Below, in pieces: positions 33,621 through 40,804 of a stretch of DNA of 47,693 bases. Positions within the stretch are counted from its first letter, which is position 1. Each line of letters begins with the position of its first letter. The position numbers and the translations under genes are program-made. Source of the stretch: Bacillota bacterium (lineage in GTDB: Bacteria; Bacillota; Clostridia; Acetivibrionales; DSM-1351); contig JAFABO010000212.1 of the NCBI GenBank assembly GCA_023426005.1, forward strand, positions 1 to 47,693, written 5' to 3'. The notes under the pieces are model-generated. The model was not told the DNA's origin, did not search any database, and saw only the letters and a program-made list of their open reading frames with translations.

Positions 33621-33999
33621 ATTATGTGTCAGCTTGTTATTTAACATTTTTTTTGCAGTTCATAAAGTTAATGAAAGCAGACAGGTTATGCAGCAAAATA
33701 AATATTTGCTTACACAAGCGAATGGAAATCAAATTCAGGTCATAGCCAAAAGACCGTATATCAGAAGGGGGGAAGTAGGAGTCTTAGCCTTAAGATGTAC
33801 TCCCAACAACAATTGCATGATTATATGCAGCTATAAAATAAGAGGCCAGGATTTTACAACCACAAGAAATATAGTTGCCGGTAATGACGGCAGTGTTCTC
33901 TGTACCTGGAAAGTCGACAAAAATACCGATACAGGCACCTACCAGATTGAAGTGGTCAGCGGAGGAAACCGGCTTGTTACAAACTATGTCGTTCAATAA
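33598..33999 (+). CDS. Exported or membrane-anchored small protein, unknown
   Basis: 133 residues. N-terminal signal/anchor (about 4-21, K-R-I-L-P-Y-L-L-C-V-S-L-L-F-N-I-F-F-A), then a beta-rich extracellular domain with paired Cys (C-T-P-N-N-N-C) and a G-T-Y-Q-I-E-V-like strand resembling Ig-like or bacterial surface domains. GAGGTGA precedes ATG 33598. It is 66 bases after the PAP2 gene. The start region lies in a strong hairpin loop. No function can be given. Confidence 0.75.
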   Translation: MKRILPYLLCVSLLFNIFFAVHKVNESRQVMQQNKYLLTQANGNQIQVIAKRPYIRRGEVGVLALRCTPNNNCMIICSYKIRGQDFTTTRNIVAGNDGSVLCTWKVDKNTDTGTYQIEVVSGGNRLVTNYVVQ

Positions 34000-34014
34000 T
34001 GAAAAGGGAAAAAC

Positions 34015-34081
34015 GGCTGTCTCATAATAGGACAATGCATTCATTCATGTATTGCATGCGTTTTGAGGCAGCCTCTTTTAT
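34015..34081 (+). terminator. Terminator-like long hairpin
   Basis: GGCTGTCTCA (34015-34024) with TGAGGCAGCC (34064-34073), one mismatch, an inner TGCAT-rich arm, and a short TCTTTTAT tail. Confidence 0.55.
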
Positions 34082-34101
34082 GTCTGAAAATAGTATGCTA
34101 A

Positions 34102-34146
34102 AATAAGTAAGTGTACAATAGGTGAATGCACAATAAGTAAATGTAC
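34102..34146 (+). repeat. Three tandem 15-base repeats
   Basis: Units AATAAGTAAGTGTAC, AATAGGTGAATGCAC and AATAAGTAAATGTAC follow each other without gaps. They are non-coding and lie 10 bases before a family A repeat. Confidence 0.75.
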
Positions 34147-34156
34147 CATGTTTACT

Positions 34157-34310
34157 AAAGTCAATTACGGTCCAAAGCCTTCGCCTTCCAAGCGGATTAT
34201 GCTTTCAAGCTGGCTTTGAACGCAGTTTGGGTTTGAATTTTGATTTTGATTCAGGAGGCTTTGGCCCCAAACCCAAACTATCGGCTGAAAGCCGATAGTA
34301 AATTGACTTT
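34157..34310 (+). repeat. Palindromic repeat family A, full copy (MITE-like)
   Basis: 154 bases, same orientation and length as the copy at 14097-14250. Ends AAAGTCAATTACGG and AAATTGACTTT. The internal ATCGGCTGAAAGCCGAT hairpin is the counterpart of ATCGGCTTTCAGCCGAT in the other copy. Confidence 0.85.
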
Positions 34311-34377
34311 TAGGAGATTGTAATTATGCCGTTTATTAAATATAATAATTGGTGTTCATGAAAGAAGGTAGATCCGG

Positions 34378-34998
34378 ATGAAATATGTAGATTTGTCACA
34401 GCCCATACATACAGGTATGCCGGTATACCCCGGAGACAGTGCGGTTATACTTAAGCATGACAGGCTCTACAGCAGGGATCATTACAATAACCACAGCCTT
34501 GAGGCCGGAATGCACGCAGGAACCCATATTGACGGAAGGATGCATCTGCTTGATGCTGACGAGTATATTGGAAATATGCCTCCCGAGCATTTCTGTGGAA
34601 GAGGGGGTATAATACGTTCTGAAAATGAGAGTGTTATTTCAATGAGGCCCGGTTATCAGGAAACTATTAAAGGAAAGGATATTATTCTGTTTCATACCGG
34701 AATGGACAAGTTTTATGGAAGTGAAAAATATTATTATGACCATCCTGTTCTGGACATTTCAATCTGTAAATGTCTTGCAGCCAACAAAATAAAGCTGATT
34801 GGAGTTGATATGCCATCTCCTGACAGAATTCCCTTCGAAATTCATAAATTTTTGCTTCAAAACAATATTTTTATATTGGAAAATCTCACAAATCTTGATT
34901 TGATATCTGAAGCCCATATATTTGAAGTATTTGCATTTCCGTTGAAAATCAATGCCGATTCCAGTATGGTCAGAGCAATAGCAAGAATTGACATTTAA
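34378..34998 (+). CDS. Cyclase-family (kynurenine formamidase-like) metal-dependent hydrolase
   Basis: 206 residues. Seen: D-L-S-Q-P-I-H-T-G-M-P-V-Y-P-G-D, the metal motif H-A-G-T-H-I-D-G-R-M-H, and G-V-D-M-P-S-P-D. Family members open cyclic amides or act on N-formyl amides with Zn or Mn. No tryptophan degradation genes are nearby, so the kynurenine pathway is not supported. The start ATG 34378 has only a weak ribosome site (AGAAGG, 34363-34368). Confidence 0.9.
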   Translation: MKYVDLSQPIHTGMPVYPGDSAVILKHDRLYSRDHYNNHSLEAGMHAGTHIDGRMHLLDADEYIGNMPPEHFCGRGGIIRSENESVISMRPGYQETIKGKDIILFHTGMDKFYGSEKYYYDHPVLDISICKCLAANKIKLIGVDMPSPDRIPFEIHKFLLQNNIFILENLTNLDLISEAHIFEVFAFPLKINADSSMVRAIARIDI

Positions 34999-35023
34999 AC
35001 GGGATGAAAAATAAAAATAAGTG

Positions 35024-35052
35024 TTGACAATACCATACTTAGCTCTTATAAT
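35024..35052 (+). promoter_or_regulatory. Consensus promoter of tRNA-Lys
   Basis: TTGACA (35024-35029) and TATAAT (35047-35052) spaced by exactly 17 bases; both hexamers are perfect. Confidence 0.95.
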
Positions 35053-35095
35053 ATAAAAGTGTTCGGGAAACAAATGCTCCAAAACGCTTGAAAAT

Positions 35096-35171
35096 GCGCC
35101 ATTAGCTCAGTTGGTAGAGCACCTGACTCTTAATCAGGGTGTCCCCGGTTCGAACCCGTGATGGCGCACCA
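35096..35171 (+). tRNA. tRNA-Lys (anticodon CTT)
   Basis: Full cloverleaf: acceptor GCGCCAT/ATGGCGC, anticodon stem CCTGA/TCAGG with loop CTCTTAA (anticodon CTT), GGTTCGAACC T arm, encoded CCA. Confidence 0.96.
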
Positions 35172-35175
35172 GAAG

Positions 35176-35201
35176 ACTTCTACAAAAGTAGAAGTTTTTT
35201 T
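35176..35201 (+). terminator. Terminator of tRNA-Lys
   Basis: ACTTCTAC AAAA GTAGAAGT followed by a T-run, 5 bases after the tRNA. Confidence 0.93.
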
Positions 35202-35342
35202 ATTGTCTACGAAAGTTTTAATTTTTTGCTGTCGGATAATGTAACAACTGTATGAAGAGTAATGATATTTTTAAGAAAATATTAACAAAAGTGGTCAACC
35301 CTATTGTGAGAGAGGAACATATTGGTTAAAATAGTTCTATAA

Positions 35343-35370
35343 AGTTACATAATAGTTACAGAAAAGTTAC
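35343..35370 (+). promoter_or_regulatory. Three AGTTAC boxes spaced 11 bases apart, upstream of the DegS-like gene
   Basis: AGTTAC at 35343-35348, 35354-35359 and 35365-35370, each one helical turn from the next, 62 bases before the start codon. This is an operator-like arrangement; the binding protein is unknown, but the DegU-like regulator of the same operon is a natural candidate. Confidence 0.5.
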
Positions 35371-35431
35371 GTAAGTGTTTTATCAGTTTGAATAAAGGGA
35401 AAAAATCTTATGGATGAAAAATGGTGGAATA

Positions 35432-36610
35432 ATGCCGAATTTTAAACATAATGCCATACAAATGGATGAAATAATTAATAAGACCATAAAGGCTCTTGAT
35501 TCGGGTAAGATGGAAATAATTGAGATCGCGGAAAATTCCAGAAAAGAATGTTCTCGTCTTAAAGAAGAACTGGAAAGCTTAAAAATGCAGGTGGTCGGCA
35601 GTATTAACGAAATTGAAAATCTTGAATTTGCATTAAAGACAAGCAAGAAAAAGTTGTCCGATGTAAACAGGGAGTTTAAGAGATACAGCCAGGAAGATCT
35701 GGCGAAGGCCTATCAGTCGGCAGATGATTTGAGAGTAAAGCTCGCTGTAAAACGCGAACAGGAAAGCTTTTTGATAAAAAGGCGCAATGACCTTGAAATA
35801 AGGATCAGGGATTCTTTAAAGACCCTTGAAAGGGCCGATAATCTCATTGGACATGTAGGTATAGCACTGGAATACCTGAGCAGTGATCTGAAAGGCGTGG
35901 GAGAACAGCTGGATAATCTGCAGCAGAAACAATTCCTCGGACTGAGAATAATCGAAGCTCAGGAGGATGAGAGAAAGCGGGTTGCCAGGGAAATTCACGA
36001 CGGGCCTGCACAGTCAATTTCAAATGCCGTAATCAAGGCAGAGATATGTGAGAGGTTATTGGAGAAAAATATTACAGAGGCCAAAACAGAACTTCAGAAC
36101 CTGAAAAAGGTTATGAGAGACAGCTTACAGGAGGTCAGGAAAATCATCTATAACCTGAGACCTATGGCACTTGATGATCTGGGTCTATTGCCAACTTTAG
36201 AAAGATATGTTATTTCTTTTAAGGAGACAACTGGAATAAATGTAACATTCAAGTGCAGGGGAATAGATGAAGAAATAAAGCCGGTTATCTCACTTACGGT
36301 TTTCAGAATTGTACAGGAAGCGCTGAATAATGTGCTTAAACATTCAAAATCCAAGACAGCAGGTGTTGCTTTGGAGAAAATCGACAAGAAACTCAGTATC
36401 ATCATATTTGACAGCGGTGTGGGCTTTGATACAAAAACCATACGTATGACTAATTCGGATTTGTCCGGAGGGTTTGGTCTTTTTAGTATGAAGGAGAGAG
36501 TTGCCTTGCTTGAAGGAGAATTTAACGTAGTGTCTGAAGAACAGAAAGGTACCAGAATAAATATACAAATACCACTCATTGACGAAGGGGAGGCACTCGT
36601 AAATGGATAA
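35432..36610 (+). CDS. DegS-like cytoplasmic sensor histidine kinase
   Basis: 392 residues from ATG 35432, with GGTGG just before it (an in-frame ATG at 35414 has no ribosome site). There is no membrane segment. The N-terminal ~180 residues are coiled coil as in DegS, then the HisKA_3 box with the phospho-acceptor His in R-E-I-H-D-G-P-A-Q, N-L-R-P-M-A-L-D-D-L-G-L-L, and an HATPase_c domain with Q-E-A-L-N-N-V-L-K-H and D-S-G-V-G-F. It is close to the DegS family, which controls exoenzymes, motility and competence in Bacillus. It overlaps the regulator gene by 8 bases. Confidence 0.92.
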   Translation: MPNFKHNAIQMDEIINKTIKALDSGKMEIIEIAENSRKECSRLKEELESLKMQVVGSINEIENLEFALKTSKKKLSDVNREFKRYSQEDLAKAYQSADDLRVKLAVKREQESFLIKRRNDLEIRIRDSLKTLERADNLIGHVGIALEYLSSDLKGVGEQLDNLQQKQFLGLRIIEAQEDERKRVAREIHDGPAQSISNAVIKAEICERLLEKNITEAKTELQNLKKVMRDSLQEVRKIIYNLRPMALDDLGLLPTLERYVISFKETTGINVTFKCRGIDEEIKPVISLTVFRIVQEALNNVLKHSKSKTAGVALEKIDKKLSIIIFDSGVGFDTKTIRMTNSDLSGGFGLFSMKERVALLEGEFNVVSEEQKGTRINIQIPLIDEGEALVNG

Positions 36611-37253
36611 GATTAAAGTAATGATTGCAGATGATCATGCCATGGTGAGGCAGGGATTAAAAACAATTCTTGAGCTGGAGGAGGATATATGTGTTGTAGC
36701 CCAGGCTTCTAACGGCGGTGAGGCAGTGGATCTTGCAAAATCGCTTAAGCCCGATATTATTTTAATGGACATAAACATGCCCGTATTAAATGGGCTGCAG
36801 GCTATTAAAATGTTGAAGGAGGGAGATGACCGCTTCAAAATAATAGTTTTAACCTTGCATCAGGATAGAGAATATTTATTTAAAACCCTGCAAATGGGCT
36901 GTGAGGGATACGTATTAAAGGATGCCGAGTCATCGGTGCTGATTGAGGCAATAAGGAGTGTATACCTTGATCAGACCTTTATCCAGCCAAATATGACAAG
37001 TGAACTGGTTAAGGAATTTAACAGAGTTACGCTGTATGAGCATGACAGATCTTTGACAAACAATTTGACCACCAGAGAAATAGAGGTTTTAAAGCTTATA
37101 GCTGAAGGCATGATAAATAAAGAAATTGCAAAGAATCTTTACATAAGTGAAAAGACAGTCAAGAACCATATATCGAATATATTTAAAAAGCTTGATGTAA
37201 ACGACAGGACACAAGCTGCCATTTATGCATTCAAACATAACATTAAGGCCTGA
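36603..37253 (+). CDS. DegU-like response regulator, NarL/LuxR family
   Basis: 216 residues. Receiver with D-D-H, phospho-acceptor Asp in I-L-M-D-I-N-M-P-V-L-N-G and K in V-L-K-D-A. The C-terminal LuxR-type helix-turn-helix has L-T-T-R-E-I-E-V-L-K-L-I-A-E-G and S-E-K-T-V-K-N-H-I-S-N-I-F-K-K-L. The pair with the overlapping kinase gene argues for a DegSU-like system. No terminator is obvious before the next promoter at 37305. Confidence 0.93.
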   Translation: MDKIKVMIADDHAMVRQGLKTILELEEDICVVAQASNGGEAVDLAKSLKPDIILMDINMPVLNGLQAIKMLKEGDDRFKIIVLTLHQDREYLFKTLQMGCEGYVLKDAESSVLIEAIRSVYLDQTFIQPNMTSELVKEFNRVTLYEHDRSLTNNLTTREIEVLKLIAEGMINKEIAKNLYISEKTVKNHISNIFKKLDVNDRTQAAIYAFKHNIKA

Positions 37254-37304
37254 TTTGACAGTTCCGGCTGCGGATTTTATTAAATTAAAGCATTAATAAA
37301 TGTA

Positions 37305-37334
37305 TTGACATTTGTACAATTTACATAGTATTAT
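37305..37334 (+). promoter_or_regulatory. Promoter of the T-box leader
   Basis: TTGACA (37305-37310) and TATTAT (37329-37334) with an 18-base spacer. Confidence 0.8.
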
Positions 37335-37340
37335 ATTAAT

Positions 37341-37603
37341 AATTTGAATAAAAGCTGCTGAGAACGGGAACAGTAGACTGTTAAAAATCCAAAGAGAGCT
37401 ATTGTACGGTGAGAGATAGTGATTTTGAACGGTTGAAGCTCGCCCGGGAGCATTCCGGCTGAACATTCAGGCCGGAACGGTTTTCACCGTTATATGATTA
37501 AAAAGAGAATTCAATAACCCAATTAACTGATTGGTTGAATTAATTTGAGTGGTACCGCGGAATATGCTTTTCGTCTCAATCCTGAGATGAAGAGCTTTTT
37601 TAT
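37341..37603 (+). promoter_or_regulatory. T-box riboswitch, specifier read as CTC (leucine)
   Basis: Stem I landmarks are present: AGTA (37372-37375), AGAGAG, the apical GGTGAGAG, and GAA (37435-37437) directly after the strand that pairs with the one following AGTA. One base later comes CTC (37439-37441) followed by G. The same layout in the second T-box of this window gives ATC, so the reading is internally consistent. The T-box element GAGTGGTACCGCGG is at 37547-37560, and a terminator GCTTTTCGTCTCA/TGAGATGAAGAGC with a T-run ends near 37601. Uncharged tRNA-Leu should prevent termination and switch on the acyl-CoA ligase gene. Confidence 0.92.
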
Positions 37604-37652
37604 TGCCGTAATTTATCTGATTTAGACATTTATTATTTTTGGAGGTGCTTAT

Positions 37653-39317
37653 ATGCAAAAGCTTATTGAAATAACAGTTGGTGGAATGCTTGAGGAAATG
37701 GCAGAAAGATACCCCGGCCACGAGTGCCTTTTATACTCTGATCGCCCATTTAGAAAAACGTACTCGGAATTTAATTCCATATGCAACAGCGTTGCAAAAA
37801 GCTTTATGAAAATGGGTATTAAAAAAGGAGACCACGTAGCCATGTGGGCGACAAATGTTCCGGAATGGCTGATTACGCTTTTCGCTACTGCGAAAATCGG
37901 TGCTGTTCTGGTGACTGTAAACACAAATTACAAGATTTTCGAACTGGAATACCTGCTCAAGCAATCGGACAGCAATACTCTGGTTTTAATCGACGGCTTT
38001 AAGGATTCCAATTATATTCAAATATTAAATGAACTATGTCCTGAAATAAAGGATTCAAAACCGGGCGAGCTCAATATTGAAAAGTTTCCTTTCCTGAAAA
38101 ATGTTATCAGCGTAAGTGAAAACAAATATCCGGGAATGTTCGGCTGGTCTGATATGTTAGACATGGGAAGTGATATTTCAGATGATGAGCTCTATGCAAT
38201 AAGCAGCTCCCTTGACTGCCATGACGTTATCAATATGCAGTACACCTCCGGGACCACAGGCTTTCCTAAAGGTGTCATGCTGACACATTACAATATAATT
38301 AATAACGGAAAGTGCATCGGCGACTGTATGCACTTTACCCACGAGGACAGATTGTGCATTCCGGTTCCGTTTTTTCACTGCTTTGGTCTTGTACTTGCTG
38401 TAATGGCCTGCGTTACCCACGGAACCACAATGATACCCCTTGAATACTATCAGCCGCTAAAGGTTATGCAGACAATACAGCAGGAAAAATGCACCGCTGT
38501 ATACGGGGTGCCCACCATGTTTATAGGTATACTCGAACATCCTGAATTTAATAATTATGACTATTCTTCACTGAGAACAGGTATCATGTCCGGTTCCCCA
38601 TGTCCTGTAAAATATATGGAGCTGGTGGTGGACAAAATGAATATGAAAGATATCACCATTCCTTACGGGCAGACCGAGGCTTCGCCTGTTTGCACCCAGA
38701 CCAGAATAGGGGACAGCCTGGAGCGCAGGGTTGCAACAGTAGGCCGTGCACTTCCATTTATTGAGTGCAAGATAGTGAACCCCGAGACAGGCAGGGATTT
38801 GCCTGACGGGGTACCTGGAGAGTTTGTTGCAAGAGGTTATAATGTTATGAAGGGTTATTACAAAATGCCCGAAGCCACGTCCCAGGCCATTGACGCAGAC
38901 GGCTGGCTCCACACTGGTGACCTTGCCGTCAGGGATGAGCATGGCTATTACAAAATTACCGGAAGGATCAAGGACATGATTATAAGAGGCGGAGAAAATA
39001 TTTATCCTAAGGAAATCGAGGAATTTTTGTACACGCTGCCTGAAATAAAGGATGTTCAGGTAATCGGTGTCCCATCCAGGGCGTACGGTGAAGAAATAAT
39101 GGCTTGCGTTGTATTGAAGGAAGGCTGTACCATGACCGAAGATGAGGTTAAAAATGCAGTGAGGTTACATATGGCAAGGCATAAGACCCCTAAATATGTA
39201 AGCTTTGTTGACAGCTTCCCAATGACTGCAAGCGGTAAGATACAGAAGTACAAGATGCGTGAAAATGCCATAGTTCAGCTGGGCCTGCAGGATGAAGCCA
39301 GTATTGAGACGGCTTGA
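37653..39317 (+). CDS. AMP-forming acyl-CoA synthetase/ligase
   Basis: 554 residues, ANL superfamily. P-loop-like Y-T-S-G-T-T-G-F-P-K-G-V-M-L-T-H near 190, P-Y-G-Q-T-E-A-S-P, W-L-H-T-G-D-L near 420, hinge K-D-M-I-I-R-G-G-E-N-I-Y-P-K-E-I-E, and the catalytic Lys in A-S-G-K-I-Q-K-Y near the end. It activates a carboxylic acid as acyl-AMP and then acyl-CoA; the pattern is that of medium/long-chain or branched fatty acid ligases (YngI/FadD-like). The start ATG 37653 has GGAGGTG upstream. Control by a leucine T-box points to branched-chain acids such as isovalerate as substrate, which is inference. Confidence 0.93.
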   Translation: MQKLIEITVGGMLEEMAERYPGHECLLYSDRPFRKTYSEFNSICNSVAKSFMKMGIKKGDHVAMWATNVPEWLITLFATAKIGAVLVTVNTNYKIFELEYLLKQSDSNTLVLIDGFKDSNYIQILNELCPEIKDSKPGELNIEKFPFLKNVISVSENKYPGMFGWSDMLDMGSDISDDELYAISSSLDCHDVINMQYTSGTTGFPKGVMLTHYNIINNGKCIGDCMHFTHEDRLCIPVPFFHCFGLVLAVMACVTHGTTMIPLEYYQPLKVMQTIQQEKCTAVYGVPTMFIGILEHPEFNNYDYSSLRTGIMSGSPCPVKYMELVVDKMNMKDITIPYGQTEASPVCTQTRIGDSLERRVATVGRALPFIECKIVNPETGRDLPDGVPGEFVARGYNVMKGYYKMPEATSQAIDADGWLHTGDLAVRDEHGYYKITGRIKDMIIRGGENIYPKEIEEFLYTLPEIKDVQVIGVPSRAYGEEIMACVVLKEGCTMTEDEVKNAVRLHMARHKTPKYVSFVDSFPMTASGKIQKYKMRENAIVQLGLQDEASIETA

Positions 39318-39375
39318 TAATTACAGTTACAATTGATTTTTAGCAGTTTTATCTCAGCAATTGGGTCAGCTTGCC

Positions 39376-39446
39376 TTTACATTAGGTTGATACACTATTA
39401 TAATTTATTAATAAGCTCATGATTGCCAGTCTAAAAAACTGGCAAT
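39376..39446 (+). promoter_or_regulatory. Promoter and leader hairpin of the methyltransferase gene
   Basis: TTTACA (39376-39381) and TATAAT (39399-39404), 17-base spacer. The expected transcript begins near 39412 and soon meets a perfect hairpin ATTGCCAGT (39422-39430) / ACTGGCAAT (39438-39446) followed by TTGTTTT. The hairpin might terminate upstream transcription or attenuate this gene. Confidence 0.6.
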
Positions 39447-39484
39447 TTGTTTTAATGTATAGAAATTTTAATTGTGGAGGAACA

Positions 39485-40804
39485 ATGTCTTTTAGAGATG
39501 ATTTAAAACAAAAAGTTTTGGTATTTGACGGTTCTATGGGAAGGATGCTTTTTGAAAACGGTCTTGGTGCCGGAACCTGTCCCGAAGAATGGAATTTGAC
39601 GCATCCCGGGATATTAAGGAAGATATACAAGGGGTATGTGGATGCCGGTTCGGATATTATTCAGACAAACACCTTCCAGTCCCATAGTATAAAGTTGGAG
39701 GAATATGGACTTAAGGACAGGCATTATGAGATAAATTATCAGGCTGCAAAGCTTGCAAAAGAGGTTGCCGGCGGAAAGTGCTATGTTGCCGCATCTATCG
39801 GGCCTCTGGGTAAATTACTGGAGCCGTTCGGAGAGCTGACTTTTGAAAAGGCATATGATACCTTTAAAGATCAGATTATTGCTGTTGCGGATGGGGGAGC
39901 AGATATTATCAGTTTTGAAACCTTTACAGATATAAGCGAATTGAGAATTGCACTGCTTGCAGCAAAGGAAAATTGCAGCCTTCCTGCTATATGTTCCGTT
40001 TCCTACGAACAGAACGGAAGAACCCTGATGGGGACTGAACCCGGCATATGTGCCGCTATACTGCATTCCATGGGGGCTGATTTGATAGGCACTAACTGTT
40101 CCTTCGGGTCTGAATATATGATCGGGATAGCAGAAAGCTATGGAAAGACAGGGCTCCCCTTCAGTGTAAAACCAAATGCCGGGCTGCCGGAAATAGTTGA
40201 CGGCAAACAGGTATACAAGGAAACACCCGAAGGCTTTGCAGGGTTTGTACCCGTTTTTTTGAGGAACGGTGCAAGACTGCTGGGCGGCTGCTGCGGTACA
40301 ACCCCTCAGTATATAGCGGAGATTGCAAAACTGGTCAGGACATCTGAGGCTGAAAATAAAGACTTTACAGGCGTAGAGCCCGATATTGATTACCTCACTT
40401 CGGCTTCACAGAAGATAGCCTTTTCAGCCATAGGCGCCGCCGGGCCGGGGAGGATTGATGTCAGCACGGATACGGCATTAAGAGATTCTTTGAAGGCTGG
40501 GGATATAGGTGCTGTTACCGATGCCGCAATGGATCTTCTGGATGAAGAGAGCGATATTATAATAGCAGATGCAGACCTGGAGAATTCAGAGGACTCTCTG
40601 CTGCTGGCAAAGGTTGTCAAGGAAGCACAAACGTATCTGAAGCAGCCTTTTATCTTAAAATCCAACAATATAAAATTGCTTGATGCCGCACTGAGAGTTT
40701 ATAAGGGAAGGGCGGGATATATATCAAATATTCCCAAGGCGGCTGAAATGTTTAAAAAATACGGTGCTGTTGATTGCGGAGGCTTTTTAATCAATGAAAA
40801 ATAG
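39485..40804 (+). CDS. Homocysteine S-methyltransferase domain protein with degenerate half pterin-binding domain
   Basis: 439 residues from ATG 39485 (GGAGG upstream; the frame extends to 39419 without a ribosome site). The first ~310 residues form the homocysteine-binding barrel of MetH: F-D-G-S-M-G-R-M-L, Q-T-N-T-F, and the zinc cysteines in G-T-N-C-S-F-G and L-G-G-C-C-G-T-T-P. The last ~115 residues follow the start of a MetH-type pterin domain (L-K-A-G-D-I-G, A-A-L-R-V-Y-K-G-R-A) but lack I-G-E-R and D-V-N and stop halfway. There is no cobalamin domain. It therefore needs a separate methyl donor module. Its 3' end overlaps the rhomboid gene by 11 bases. Confidence 0.88.
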   Translation: MSFRDDLKQKVLVFDGSMGRMLFENGLGAGTCPEEWNLTHPGILRKIYKGYVDAGSDIIQTNTFQSHSIKLEEYGLKDRHYEINYQAAKLAKEVAGGKCYVAASIGPLGKLLEPFGELTFEKAYDTFKDQIIAVADGGADIISFETFTDISELRIALLAAKENCSLPAICSVSYEQNGRTLMGTEPGICAAILHSMGADLIGTNCSFGSEYMIGIAESYGKTGLPFSVKPNAGLPEIVDGKQVYKETPEGFAGFVPVFLRNGARLLGGCCGTTPQYIAEIAKLVRTSEAENKDFTGVEPDIDYLTSASQKIAFSAIGAAGPGRIDVSTDTALRDSLKAGDIGAVTDAAMDLLDEESDIIIADADLENSEDSLLLAKVVKEAQTYLKQPFILKSNNIKLLDAALRVYKGRAGYISNIPKAAEMFKKYGAVDCGGFLINEK

